DNA of 64,000 nucleotides from Anas platyrhynchos (lineage: Eukaryota > Chordata > Aves > Anseriformes > Anatidae): assembly GCF_047663525.1 (NCBI RefSeq), contig NC_092616.1:6074501-6138500 (forward strand), in the 5' to 3' direction. Made by a program: the position numbers and the translations under genes. Below, piece by piece: positions 11,801-38,699 of this stretch. How positions within the stretch are numbered: the first letter of the stretch is position 1; every line of letters starts with the position of its first letter. The notes beneath the pieces were generated by a model that searched no databases, was not told the origin of the DNA, and worked only from the letters and a program-made list of their open reading frames with translations.

Positions 11801-14800
11801 AGGGGGTTACAGAGGGGCACGCGGTACCCGGACAGGGGCCTCCTGATGGGGAGGGGATATGGGGTCAGGGGGTCACAGAGGGTCGGGGGGGACATAGGGT
11901 CACGGGGGGCCACAGAGGGGCAGGGGGGTCATATAGGGTCAGGTTATATAGGGGCAGTCACAGAGGGCACGCGGTACCCGGACAGGGGGTTTTCCTAGAG
12001 GGGACAGGGGGTCATATAGGGTCAGGGGGTCATATAGGGCAGTTATATAGGGGATAGGTCATATAGGGGTGGGGGGGTCATATGGGGTCAGGGGGTCATA
12101 CAGGGCAGTTATATAGGGTCATGCTATATAGGGTCACAAGGTCACAGAGGGTCAGGGGGTTATATAGGGTCATGTTATATAGGGTCAGGGGGTCACAGAG
12201 GGGCAGAGGGGCCACAGAGGGTCACATCACAGAGGGGAGGGGTTATATAGGGCAAGTTATATAGGGTCAGGGACAGGAGGGACATTATATAGGGCAGGTT
12301 ATGTAGGGCAGTTATATAGGGCAGGGGAGGTATATAGGGTCATTTTTTTGGGGGGGTATATAGGATCGGGGGGGGTTATAGGGTCAGGAGGGTATATAGG
12401 GTCAGGGTTCATTGGGGGGGTTATAGGGCCGGGGGGGCATTATAGGGTCAGGGGTTGCTATAGGGTCATGTTTTTTTTGGGGGGGGGTTATAGGGTCAGG
12501 GGAGTTTATGGGGTCAGGGAGGTATATAGGGTCGGGGTTTTTTTGGGGGGGGTTTATAGGGTCAGGGGGAGTTTATAGGGTCAAGGGTTTTTGGGGGGCA
12601 GATAGGGTCGAGGGGGTTTATAGGGCCGGGGGGGTTTATAGGGTCAGGGGGGTTATATAGGGGTCGGGGGGGTTTATAGGGCCGGGGGGGTTATAGGGAC
12701 GGGGGCAGTATATAGGGTCAGGGGTGCTATAGGGTCAGGGTCGGGGGGGTTATAGGGTCAGGGTGGGCATATAGGGTCAGGGTTCGGGGGGACTATATAG
12801 GATCGGGGGTCTATAGGGTCGTAGGGGGTTTATAGGGCCGGGTTTGGGGGCAACCACGCGGGCAAGCAGTGCGCGGTGACACCCAGGCGGGGGTGATGAG
12901 CGACCCCCGCAGACGTGGCGCCCCCGAAGGCCACGTGACCTGCCACTGCCACTGCCCCGCCCGCGCCCCCGAGCCCCCCACCACGCGGCTGGTGGGGCCC
13001 GCAGGAACCTCAGAAAGGGGCAATGGTCAGGGGCGACCCAAAATCCCTAAAATGACCCCGAATCCCATAAAGTCTGAGGACAACCCCGAAATCCCCACGA
13101 TCCCAAATTGTCCTGGAGACCCCAAGAGTTCCCCCTTTCAGGACCCATGAGCCCCCCCCCAACAGAAATCCCCCAGACGCCCCCATAAACCCCCAACCCC
13201 CCCCCAGACCCCAAAAATACCTCCAAACCCACAAAACTCTTAGGGACCCCCCCCCAACCCCACGACCCCAAATTGTCCCTGGAGACCCAAAGTTTCCCTT
13301 TCAGGACCCCGAAGCCCCCCCCCCACCCCAAAAGGAATCCCGGAGACCCCCCCAGATGCCCCCATAAAACCCCAAACCCCAAAAGGAGCCCCCAAACCCA
13401 CAAAGTCCTCCAGGGACCCCCCCCCAGACGATCATCCCAATCCCCCAAGTCCCTGGAGACCCCCAAACCTTCCCTTTCAGGACCCCCAAGCCTCCCTCCC
13501 CAAAATAAATCCTGGGAGACCCCCAGATGCCCCAGAAACCCAAAATCCCCCAAGACCCCAAAAATCCCCAAAACCAAGGGACCCCCAAAATCACCACAAT
13601 CCCAAATTGTCCCTGGAGACCCCAAAAGCTTCCTTTTCAGGACCCCTAAGCCCCCCCCCCAAAAGAATCCCTCCAGATCCACCCATAAAACCCCCAAATC
13701 CCCCCCGACCCCAAAATCCCCCCAAAGCTCAGGGACCCCCCAAAAATCCCCATGATCCTAAATTGTCCCTGCAGACCCAAAAGTTCCCCCTTTCAGGACC
13801 CCAAGCCCCCCCCTCCCCAGAAATCCCAGAGACCCCCCACAATGCCCACAAGCCCAAAACCCAAAGTAGCCCCGAACCCCCATAAAGTCCAAGGAAGCCC
13901 CCAAAAATCCCCCACAATCCCAAAGACCCCAAAAAGTTTCCCCTTTCAGGATCCATGAGCCCCCCCCCCCAAAAATAAATCCCCCCCAGATGCCCCCATA
14001 AAACCCCAAAACCCCAAAAAGGACCCCAAATCCCATAAAGTCTTAGGGACCCCCCCCAAAAATCCCCATGATCCCAAATTGTCCCTGGAGACCCCAAAGT
14101 TCCCCCTTTCAGGATCCATGAGACCCCCCCCCAAAAATAAATCCCCCCCAGATGCCCCCATAAAACCCCAAATCCCCAAAAAGGACCCCAAATCCCATAA
14201 AGTCTTAGGGACCCCCCCCAAAAATCACCACGATCCCAAATTGTCCCTGGAGACCCCCCCAAAGTTCCCCCTTTCAGGATCCATGAGACCCCCCCCCCAA
14301 AATAAATCCCCCCCAGCCGCTCCCATAAAACCCCAAATCCCCCCCCCCAGACCCCAAAAAATCCCCCAAGGTCTTAAGGACCCCCCCAAAGTTCACTGGA
14401 CCCCCCCAAACCCTCCCCAAACCCCCCTATAACCCCCCCAATTCCCCCAAACCCCCATAAATACCCCCCTGAACCCCCCCAAAGACCCCCTAAACACCAT
14501 GACCCCCCCCAAATCCCCCCCAAACCCCATAAACCCCCCCCAAAACCCCCGTACAACCCCCCACCTCCCCCAAAATCCCCCCAAATCCCCCCCAAACCCC
14601 ATAACCCCCCCAAATCCCCCCTGTAACCCCCCCGTGTCCCCCCACCCCAAAAACTCACCGGGTTCCGCCTCCGACGCCCCCCCAGGACCTGTTATGGGGG
14701 TAGGGGGGGGGCAATGACGTCATTTAGGGGCACAAAATTGGGGGGGGGCACTCATATTCCCTTAAAATCCCCAAATCCCCTCAAATCCCCCCATATTCCC

Positions 14801-17390
14801 CTCAAAACCCCCCAAAATCCCCTCAAAAACCCCAATAACCCCCCAAATCCCCTCACAGATTCCGCAAAACCCTCACAATTCCCCCAAATCCCTTCTAAAT
14901 CCCCTCAAATCCCCCCAAAACCCCTCCAAATCCCCTATATCCCCTTAGAACCCCCCAAATCCCCTCAAAAACCCCAAGAACCCCCAAAATCCCTAAAATC
15001 CCTCACAAACACCCCGTTATCTCCTCACAGTTTCCCCATAACTCCTCAAAATTCCCTAAATCCCCACAACCCCCTTACATACATGGAAAAACCCCAATAA
15101 CACCCCAAATCCCCTCACAATTTCCCTAAATCCCCTCAAAATCCCCCAAATCCCCTCACACTTTTCATATATCCCCTCAAAATCCCCTATATCCCCTCAT
15201 AAACACCCCATAACCCCTCAAAAACCCCTTATATCCACTTAAAAAACCCCAATAACACCCCAAATCCCCTCAAAATTTCCCTAAATCCCCTCATAATCCC
15301 CTAAATCCCCTCACAAACACCCCAAATCCTGTCACAATTCCCCCCGTAACCCCTCAAAACCCCCAAAATCTCCTCACAAACACCCCAAAACCCCTCAAGA
15401 CCCCTTATATACACTTAAAATCCCTAATAACACCCCAAATCCCCTCAGAATCCCCCAAATCCCCTCACAAACACCCCAAATCCTGTCACAATTCCATCCA
15501 AAACCCCTTAAAACCCCCTCAAATACACTTAAAAACCACAATAACACCCCAAATCCCCTCACAATTTCCCTAAATCCCCTCAAACCCCCCTTTATCCCCT
15601 CACAAACACCCCATATCCCCTCAAAACCCCCAAAATCCCCTCACAAACACCCCAAATCCTGTCACAATTCCCCCCAAAACCCCTCAAAACCCCCTTATAT
15701 ACACTTTAAAACCCCAATAACACCCCAAATCCCCTCACAATTTCCCTATATCCCCTCAAAACCCCCAAAATCCCCTCACAAACACCCCAAATCCTGTCAG
15801 AATTCCCCCCAAAACCCCCAAAACCCCCTTTTTTCCCTCATAAACACCCCATAACCCCTCAAAACCCCCCTTATATAAACTTAAAAACCCCAGTAACACC
15901 CAAATCCCCTCAGAACCCCCCAAATCCCCTCACAAACACCCCAAATCCTGTCACAATTCCCCCCAAAACCCCCTTTTTTCCCTCACAAACACCCCATAAC
16001 CCCTCAAAACTCCCTTATATAAACTTAAAACCCCAATAACGCCCCAAATCCTGTCACAATTCCCCCTAAAACTCCTCAAAACCCCCTTCTATACACTTAA
16101 AATCCCCAAAAACACCCCAAATCCCCTCAGAATCCCCTAAATTCCCTCACAAAGACCCCAAATCCTGTCACAATCCCCCGTAACCCCTCAAAACCCCCTT
16201 ATATACATCTTAAAACCCCAATAACACCCCAAATCCCCTCACAAACCCCCCAAATCCTGTCACAAATCCCCCCAAAACCCCCTTTTTTCCCTCATAAACA
16301 CCCCATAACCCCTCAAAACCCCCTCCTATAAACTTAAAAACCCCAATAACACCCCAAATCCTGTCACAATTCCCCCTAAAACTCCTCAAAACCCCCTTAT
16401 ATACACTTAAAAACCCAATAACACCCCAAATCCCCTCAGAACCCCCCAAATCCCCTCACAAACACCCCAAATCCTGTCACAAATCCCCCCCAAATCCCCC
16501 TTTTTCCCCTCACAAACACCCCATAACCCCTCAAAAACCCCTCCTATAAACTTAAAAACCCCAATAACACCCCAAATCCTGTCACAATTCCCCCCAAAAC
16601 CCCTCAAAACCCCCTTATATACACTTTAAAACCCCAATAACACCCCAAATCCCCTCAGAATCCCCCAAATCCCCTCAGAACCCCCTAAATTCCCTCACAA
16701 ACATCCCAAATCCTGTCACAATTCCCCCTAAAACTCCTCAAAACCCCCTTATATACACTTTAAAACCCCAATAACACCCCAAATCCCCTCACACTTTCCC
16801 TAAATCCCCTCAGAACCCCAAAATCCCCTCACAAACACCCCAAATCCTGTCACAAATCCCCCCCAAACCCCCTTTTTCCCCTCACAAACACCCCGTAACC
16901 CCTCAAAACCCCCTTATATAAACTTAAAAACCCCAATATCCCCCCAAATCCCCTCACAATTTCCCTATATCCCCTCAAAACCCCCAAAATCCCCTCACAA
17001 ACACCCCAAATCCTGTCACAAATCCCCCCAAAACCCCCTTTTTTCCCTCACAAACACCCCATAACCCCTCAAAACCCCAATAACCCCCCAAATCCCCTCA
17101 CAATTTCCCTAAATCCCCCAAATTCCCCCAAATCCCCTCAGAACCCCCCAAATCTCCCCCACCCCCCCTCTCCTCACGCTCCCGCCCTTTTTTCCCCCCC
17201 TTTTCCCCCCTTTTTCCCCCTTTTTTCCCTCTTTTTTCCCCTTTCTCCCCTCACCGGGCGCCCCCAGCAGCAGCAGCACCGCCAGCAGGAGGCCGGGCCG
17301 AGCCCAGCGACAGCGACAGAGTCGGCGACAGGCCCCGTGTCGGCGACAGGGACGCGATCGGCGACAGCCCGGGCCCTGCCCCCCCCCCAT
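5600..17390 (-). CDS. PRSS8: Prostasin-like trypsin-family serine protease, probably PRSS8; reading frame broken in several exons
   Basis: This is a chymotrypsin-fold secreted or membrane-tethered protease; mammalian prostasin is GPI-anchored and activates epithelial sodium channels. Visible exons on the minus strand: 17390-17255 (signal peptide), about 13008-12855 (RVVGG activation site, [19 protein letters not shown]), 9933-9662 (YRVTLG to GANCTLAG), 7634-7406 ([26 protein letters not shown]) and 5880 to about 5600 ([30 protein letters not shown]). Position next to KAT8 and FUS favours PRSS8 over PRSS27 or PRSS36. Single-base frame slips occur in or near G/C runs in at least three exons, and the position expected to hold the catalytic Asp (GDIAL in prostasin) reads GSLAL. 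This could be a decaying gene or homopolymer error in the assembly; I cannot tell which. Confidence 0.65.
5885..7395. repeat. GGGGACATTTGGGGACATTG minisatellite, G-rich on +
   Basis: Short units of about 12-18 bp (GGGGACATTTGG, GGGGTAATGG, GGGGGTGTTGG) fill the last protease intron. A truncated copy of the terminal exon is embedded at 6582-6652. The same unit forms an array in a BCKDK intron at 53.4-53.8 kb. Confidence 0.9.
6582..6652 (-). pseudogene. Truncated copy of the 5' part of the protease terminal exon
   Basis: The block repeats the CTTTTAG acceptor plus about 70 nt of the terminal exon (GDSGGP through GGCTGGTGGCTGCTGGC), then breaks into the GGGTGTTGGGG array. One C is missing just after GDSGGP relative to the full exon. 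It keeps a plausible 3' splice site 772 nt upstream of the real one in transcript order. Confidence 0.75.
7406..7634 (-). CDS. PRSS8: Protease exon: LQQ to DACQ segment with an internal G/C-run expansion
   Basis: The acceptor is CCCCAG at 7637-7635 and the donor is CAG|GTGGGG at 7406. Family-typical pieces are [22 protein letters not shown] and QRDACQ. Between CRCLY and DTLCAGY lies a low-complexity insert ([15 protein letters not shown] in one frame) with an in-frame TGA. The insert contains GGGGACATTTGGGAC, the unit of the neighbouring array. In prostasin this segment is one exon of about 180 nt; here it spans 229 nt. Confidence 0.65.
7650..9640. repeat. CCCCCCAAAT minisatellite, C-rich on +
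   Basis: Units of about 8-14 bp, such as CCCCCCAAATCC, run for 2 kb. C-runs of 5-9 bases are spaced by AAAT, AACC or AATG. A partial copy of the adjacent exon sits at 8262-8310. The plus strand has i-motif potential and the minus strand G-quadruplex potential. Confidence 0.9.
8262..8310 (-). pseudogene. Fragment of the protease LQQ exon start inside the C-rich array
   Basis: On the minus strand the piece reads CCCCAG, then codons for PPAPRTLQQ, then GGTTGGGGG. It matches the start of the exon at 7634 and the first bases of that exon's left flank (GGGGACATGGGGGACATTG on + in both). Its frame, PPAPRTLQQ, fits prostasin-family proteases better than the copy at 7634. Either block could be the original. 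Confidence 0.55.
9662..9933 (-). CDS. PRSS8: Protease exon carrying the catalytic Asp region
   Basis: It starts after CCCCCAG with TAC CGG GTG (YRVTLG), in the same phase as the AYEVKLG exon of prostasin, and ends at GCCGG|GTGAGAG. Recognisable pieces occur in different frames: [30 protein letters not shown], then [12 protein letters not shown] and [11 protein letters not shown]. At least two one-base slips near G or C runs are needed to join them. GSLALV stands where the family has GD(I/L)AL, so the catalytic Asp is not seen. Confidence 0.6.
9940..12840. repeat. GGGTCATATAGGGTCAGGGG minisatellite, G-rich on +
   Basis: A 2.9 kb array of 19-21 bp units, with variants GGGTCATATGGGGTCAGGGG, GGGTTATATAGGGTCGGGGG and GGGGCAGGGGG. 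Segments containing GGCACGCGGTACCCGGACAGGGG (near 11815 and 11967; a variant near 10465) interrupt it. Dense runs of four or more G predict G-quadruplexes on the plus strand. Confidence 0.9.
12855..13008 (-). CDS. PRSS8: Protease exon with activation site and catalytic His
   Basis: Readable pieces are [26 protein letters not shown], then in shifted frames [14 protein letters not shown] and [13 protein letters not shown] is the zymogen cleavage site and HC holds the catalytic His. The family motif TAAHC reads TAHC, one residue short, and frame slips occur around the G-runs. The donor is probably CGTG|GTTG at 12855. The acceptor near 13008 is approximate. Confidence 0.65.
13015..14395. repeat. 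Higher-order repeat, period about 157-166 bp
   Basis: A marker containing CCCAAATTGTCCCTGGAGAC recurs near 13104, 13270, 13603, 13760, 14074 and 14237 (spacing 157-166 bp or twice that). Other parts of the unit are CCCTTTCAGGA and CCCCATAAAACCCC. It lies in the first protease intron. Confidence 0.8.
14400..17135. repeat. C-rich array with CCCCAAATCCCCTCACAAAC units
   Basis: 14400-14640 is C-run/AAAT sequence. After a short unique break at 14650-14745, a compound unit containing AATCCTGTCACAATTCCCCC and CCCTTATATACACTTAAAAC repeats about 14-16 times, with spacing that varies from about 100 to 176 bp. It belongs to the same protease intron as the preceding array. Confidence 0.8.
17255..17390 (-). 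CDS. PRSS8: Protease first coding exon, signal peptide
   Basis: From ATG at 17390 the frame gives a basic stretch (RRSRPCRR) followed by a hydrophobic core, [17 protein letters not shown], and a donor CCCG|GTGAGGGG. This suits the signal-peptide exon of a secreted protease and lies between the promoter-like GC boxes and the RVVGG exon. The long basic N-region is unusual. A downstream start is possible, but I see no other ATG before the core. Confidence 0.55.
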
Positions 17391-17399
17391 GGCGCCGTG

Positions 17400-17680
17400 G
17401 CCGCGCCGCCGGCACCTGCCGGCTCCTGGCCACGCCCACCCCTATTTATAGCCACGCCCTCCCGACAGGCCACGCCCACATTCCTGCCGGCCACGCCCAC
17501 CCCCATCCGCATACCTGGCGTGATTGGGCCCTCCCCTTTTTTGGCCACGCCCCCTCCCACCTGGCCACGCCCCCTCCCCATTCTACCAGCTGGCAGCGAG
17601 GCCACGCCCCCTCCCACTGTGGCCACGCCTCCTCCCTCGTAGCCACGCCCCCTCGGCGGCCCCATAGGGGTTAATGGGGC
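17400..17680 (-). promoter_or_regulatory. GC-box / KLF-type promoter region of the protease gene
   Basis: About eight copies of CCACGCCC or CCACGCCCCCTCC, with TGGCCACGCCC variants, stand in a CpG-rich block immediately upstream of the first protease coding exon. On the sense strand these read GGGGCGTGG, the Sp1/KLF consensus. They are partly tandem, so the promoter itself is minisatellite-like. Confidence 0.55.
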
Positions 17681-17684
17681 CCTA

Positions 17685-19110
17685 TAGGGGCCCTATAGGG
17701 GGGTTTCTATAGGGTCGGCGCCTTATTATAGGGTCAGGGCCGTGTTTGGGGGTCAGGAAGGGGCTGTGGGGTCGTCGCCTATAGGGTCAGGGCCCCCCTA
17801 TAGGGTCAGGACCCCTCTATAGGGTCAGGGCACCCCTATAGGGGTCAGGACCCCCCTATAGGGTCAGGGCCCCCCTATAGGGTGTTTTATAGGGTCGGCG
17901 CCTCCCTCCAGCGCCCAGCCCACCCCACAGCCCCCCCTCTGCCCTATAGGGGTGCAGCGGTGTCCCCCCAGAACCCTCCCGCCCTTATAGGGCCCCCCGC
18001 CCCCTATAGGAACCCCCTCCCTTATAGTTCTTTCCCCTATAGGGTTCCCCCTCCTTTATAGGATTTCCCCCCATAGGGTCCCCCATCCTATTGTATGGCC
18101 CCTACACCCCCTATAGGATTCCCCCCTGCCCCCTATAGGGTTTCTCTCCCTATAGGGTCCCCCACCCCCTATAGGACTCCCCCTCCCTTACAGGAACACC
18201 CCCTATAGGATTTCCCCGTCCCTTATAGGATCTCTCCCCCTATAGAGTCCCCGCGACCCCTATAGGGTCCCCCCCAAGCCCCCTATAGGATTCCCCCTCC
18301 CTTACAGGATCTCTCCCCCTATAGGGTCCCCACACCCCTTATAGGGTCCCCCTACCCCCTATAGGGTCCCCCCACCCCTATAGGGTCCCACATCCCCTAT
18401 AGGGTCCCCCCACCCCCTATAGGATTTCCCCCTCCCTTGTAGGATTTCTCTCCCTATAGGGTCCCCACACCCCCTATAGGACCCCCCACCCCTTATAGGG
18501 TCCCATACCTCCTATAGGGACCTCCCCACCCCCTATAGGATCCCATACCCTCTATAGGGTCCCCCCACCCCCTATAGGATCCCCCCTCCCCCTATAGTGT
18601 CCCCATACCCCCTATAAGGCCCCCCCACCCCCTATAGGGCTCCCACATCCCCTATAGGATCCCATACCCTCTATAGGGTCCCTAGACCCCCTATAGCCCC
18701 CCCCCCACACCCTATAGGATCCCCCCACCCCCTATAGGATTTCCCCCTCCCTTATAGGATTTCTCTCTTTATAGGGTCCCCCCACCCCCTATAGGGTCCC
18801 CATACCCCCTATAAGGCCCCCCCACACCCTATAGGGACCCCCCACCCCCTATAGGGCTCCCACATCCCCTATAGGATCCCATACCCTCTATAGGGTCCCT
18901 AGACCCCCTATAGCCCCCCCCCCCCCACCCTATAAGGTCCCTCTACCCCCTATATGCCCCCCACACCCCCTATAGGATCCTATACCCCCTATAGGGTCCC
19001 CCCACCCCCTATAGGGCTCCCACATCCCCTATAGGGCCCCCCCCCCCATCCTATAGGGTCCCCACACCCCCTATAGGGCCCCCCCCCACCCCCTATAGGG
19101 CCCCCCCTCC
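17685..19110. repeat. CCCCTATAGGGTCCCC minisatellite
   Basis: Units of about 17-22 bp around the palindromic core CTATAGGG or CTATAGGA, separated by C-rich linkers, fill the space between the protease promoter and the FUS 3' end. Confidence 0.9.
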
Positions 19111-19288
19111 CCTCCCCCCGCCTGACTCAGCGGGGCCGGAAGCGGGGCCGGGCCCCACCCCGGGGCCCTTAACGAGCAGACCCTAACGAGGGGCGGGGCC
19201 GGAAGCGCTAATTAAGGGCCCCTCCCCCCCCTTAATTAACACCCCTCCCCCCATTAATTAACGAGCCTTCGTCAGCCCCCGACGCGCT

Positions 19289-19294
19289 TTTAAT
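19289..19294 (-). terminator. FUS: Candidate FUS polyadenylation signal (ATTAAA)
   Basis: On the minus strand CAATTAAAAGC lies 212 nt after the FUS stop. I found no AATAAA in this stretch. The 3' UTR upstream of it is a GGGGCGGGGCC-rich tandem segment (19330-19500). Confidence 0.4.
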
Positions 19295-19505
19295 TGGGCT
19301 CGGGGGAGGAAAGGGTTAAAAGCAGGGAGGGGGCGGGGCCGAGGCTCCGGGGGGCGGGGCCAGCGCCTCGAGGGGCGGGGCCAGCGCCGCGAGGGGGCGG
19401 AGCCAAGGCCCAGGTGGGCGGAGCCAAGGCCCCAGGGGGCGGGGCCAAGGCCCCGAGGGGGCGGGGCTTGGAGTAAAAAATGGCGGAGGGGGCGGGGCCA
19501 AGGGG

Positions 19506-35443
<15,938 letters not shown>

Positions 35444-35800
35444 GGCGGTGCCGCCCTGCTCCGCCGCTTCCCCCTCCACGTGGCGGCCGCACTGCGCCCC
35501 CCGCCCGCCCTTTATAGGCTCGGCCGGAGCGTGCCATTGCTAAAGGGGGGGGGGTTTGGGTCCATCCCCCCCCTCCAGGGCTCCTTGGTACGGTCCGGGC
35601 GTGAGGAGGGGCCCCGAGGGGCGGGCGGGACCATTGAGGGGATGGGGGGGGGCGGAGGGGGCGTGGTTAAGGAGGAGGGGGGGCGTGGTCACGGGGGAGG
35701 GGGCGTGGCTTGGGATTGGGTGGCTGGGGAAGGAGGGGGCGTGGTCTGGGCGGTGGGGGCGTGGCCAGGAGGGCGGGCGGAACCATTAGGGGGTGGGATG
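35444..35800 (-). promoter_or_regulatory. FUS: FUS promoter: TATA-like element, E-box and GC boxes
   Basis: Upstream of the FUS ATG (35443) the minus strand holds CCACGTGG (35476-35483, E-box) and CCTATAAAGG with TATAAA at 35516-35511, which would place a start site near 35485. Several GGGGGCGTGG boxes follow at 35630-35770 on +. The TATA-like element may simply derive from the nearby CTATAGG repeats. Confidence 0.5.
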
Positions 35801-35804
35801 CGGG

Positions 35805-36960
35805 GGGGGGGATGGGGCCTTATAGGGGCCCTATAGGGGCTGCTGCGTCACGGGGAGCCTATAGAAGGCGGCTGGAGACCCCTCCCCAGCTCCTGTAGGG
35901 ACCCTATAGAGACCGTACGTACCCGCCCCGGCCTCCTAGAGCTATAGGAGGCTATAGGGGCCCTATAGGAAGCTATAGGGGGGCTTCAGACCCCTATAGG
36001 GACCCTATAGAAAGCTATAGGGGGCCTTCAGACCCTTATAGGGGCCCTTCAGACCCCTATAGAGACCCTATGGAAAGCCACAGGGGCCCTTCAGATCCCT
36101 ATAGGGACCCTATAGGAAGCTACAGGGGGCCTTCAGACCCTCATAGGGACCCTACAGAAGGCTATAGGGGCCCTTTAGACCCTTATATGGACCCTATAGA
36201 AAGCTATAGGGGGCCTTCAGACCCCTATAGGGACTCTTCAGACCCCTATAGGGGCCCTAAAGGAAGCTATAGGGGCCCTTCAGACCCTTATAGGGACCCT
36301 ATAGGAAGCTATAGGGGGCCTTCAGACCCTTATAGGGGCCCATCAGACCCCTATAGAGACCCTATAGAAATCTATAGGGGCCCTTTAGACCCTTATATAG
36401 ACCCTATAGAAAGCTATAGGGGGCTTCAGACCCCTATAGGGACCCTATAGGAAGCTATAGGGGGCCTGCAAACCCTCATAGGGGCCCTTTAGACCCTTAT
36501 AGGGACCCTATAGGAAGCTATAGGGGGCCTTCAGACCCCTATAGGGACCCTATAGAAAGCTATTGGGGCCTTTGAGACCCCTATAGGAAGCTATAGGGGC
36601 CCTTCAGACCCCTATAGGGACCCTATAGCAGCCTCACGGGGGTTGTCCCTCATAGGGACCCTATAGAAAGCCGTATGGTACCCTATAGAAACCCCCAGTC
36701 CCTTTTAAAGGACCCTATAGAACCCCCTATAGAACCCTTATTCCCTATATGGGCCCTATAGAAGCCCTATATGGACCCTCAGTCCTTCATAATGGTCCTA
36801 TAGAAGCCCATAGGGACCCTTCAGTTCCTTATTCGGACCCTATAGGGACCCCATATACGCCCTTTAGTCCCTTATACGGACCCTATAGCAGCCTCCTAGG
36901 GGCCCTCCCTCATGGGGACCCTATAGAAACCCCTATAGGCCCCTCACCCCCTTATGTGGG
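35805..36960. repeat. GACCCTATAGGAAGCTATAGGG minisatellite
   Basis: Units of about 45-52 bp (CCTATAGGAAGCTATAGG, then GGGGCCTTCAGACCC) start directly behind the FUS promoter GC boxes and continue to 36960. The pattern becomes more degenerate after 36620. Confidence 0.9.
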
Positions 36961-36964
36961 GAGG

Positions 36965-38560
36965 TTAAAAATGGCGGGGAACGTGAGGAGAAACCGTTAA
37001 AAATGGCGGGAAATGTGAAGAAAACCGTTAAAAATGGCGAGAAACGTGAAGGGGGGGGGTAAAAATGGGGCAAATTGTGAGGAAAACCGTTAAAAATGGC
37101 AAGAAATGTGAAGGGAAACCGTTAAAAAGGGCGGGAAACGTGAGCGGGAGGTGTTAAAAATGGGGCAAATTGTGAAGGAAACAGTTAAAAATGCCAAGAA
37201 ATGTGAGGGGAACTGTTAAAAATGGCAGAAATGTGAGGAGAAACCATTAAAAAGGGCGGGAAAAATGAGGGGGGGGGTGTTAAAAATGGGGCAAATTGTG
37301 GAGGAAAACCGTTAAAAATGGTGGGAAATGTGAGGAGAAATCGTTAAAAATGGTGGGAAATGTGAAGAAAACCGTTAAAAATGGCGGAAAACGTCTGTGG
37401 GGAGGTTAAAAATGGCGGGAAATGTGAGGAGAAACCGTTAAAAATGGCGGGAAACTTGAGGGGGGGGGGTAAAAATGGCGGGAAAATTGAAAAAGACCGT
37501 TAAAAATGGCAGGAAACATGAAGAAAAACGTTAAAAAAAGGCGGGAAACGTGAGGAGAAACCGTTAAAAATGGCGGGAAACGTGAGGGGGGGGGTAAAAA
37601 TGGCGGGAAATGTGAGGAGAAACCGTTAAAAAATGGCAGGAAAATTGAAAAGGACCGTTAAAAATGGTGGGAAACGTGAAGAAAACCGTTAAAAATGGCG
37701 GGAAATGTGTGTGGGGGGGTTAAAAATGGGGCAAATTGTGGAGGAAACCGTTAAAAATGGCAAGAAACGTGAGGGAAACCATTAAAAATGGCGGGAAATG
37801 GGGTGGGGACCGTTAAAAAGAGCGGGAAATGTGAGGAGAACCGTTAAAAATGGCGGGAAACTTGAGGGGGGGGGGTAAAAATGGCGGGAAAATTGAAAAA
37901 GACCGTTAAAAATGGCAGGAAACATGAAGAAAAACGTTAAAAAAAGGCGGGAAACGTGAGGAGAAACCGTTAAAAATGGCGGGAAACGTGAGGGGGGGGG
38001 TAAAAATGGCGGGAAATGTGAGGAGAAACCGTTAAAAAATGGCAGGAAAATTGAAAAGGACCGTTAAAAATGGTGGGAAACGTGAAGAAAACCGTTAAAA
38101 ATGGCGGGAAATGTGTGTGGGGGGGTTAAAAATGGGGCAAATTGTGGAGGAAACCGTTAAAAATGGCAAGAAACGTGAGGGAAACCATTAAAAATGGCGG
38201 GAAATGGGGTGGGGACCGTTAAAAAGAGCGGGAAATGTGAGGAGAACCGTTAAAAATGGCGGGAAACACGGGTGGGGTGTTAAAAATGGGGCAAATTGTG
38301 GAGGAAACCGTTAAAAATGGCGGGACATGGGAGGGGGGCATTCAAAATGGGGAAAAGTGTGAGGGAAACCGTTAAAAATGGAAGGAAATCTGAAGGGAAC
38401 CGTTAAAAATGGCGGGAAACGTGAGGGGAGGGGTAAAAATGTCGGGAAATGTGAGGAGAAACCATTAAAAATGGCGGGAAACGTGAAGAAAACCGTTAAA
38501 AATGGCGGGAAATGGGGGGGGGGGGGTTAAAAATGGTGGAAAATGTGGGGGAGGGGCACA
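36965..38560. repeat. GTTAAAAATGGCGGGAAACG array (E2F/YY1/MYB-like motifs)
   Basis: Units of about 28-40 bp read CCGTTAAAAATGGCGGGAAA with GTGAGGAG or GTGAAG linkers. About twenty units hold exact GGCGGGAAA, the reverse complement of the E2F site TTTCCCGCC. Most also hold AAAATGGCG (YY1-like) and CCGTTA (MYB-like, TAACGG). A block of about 406 bp from near 37447 is repeated from near 37853 almost without change, so the array has expanded recently. Confidence 0.85.
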
Positions 38561-38699
38561 AGGCGCCCCCCCGGGCGGGGGGGCACCCGGGGGTCCCCAA
38601 CTCCCATTTTGTGCCCTGGGGGGGCCCAAAATGGCCCCGCTGTTCCCCCCCCCCCCCCCTCCCAGTTCCCAGCAGGGCTCGGCCCCGTAAAGGTCAGGG

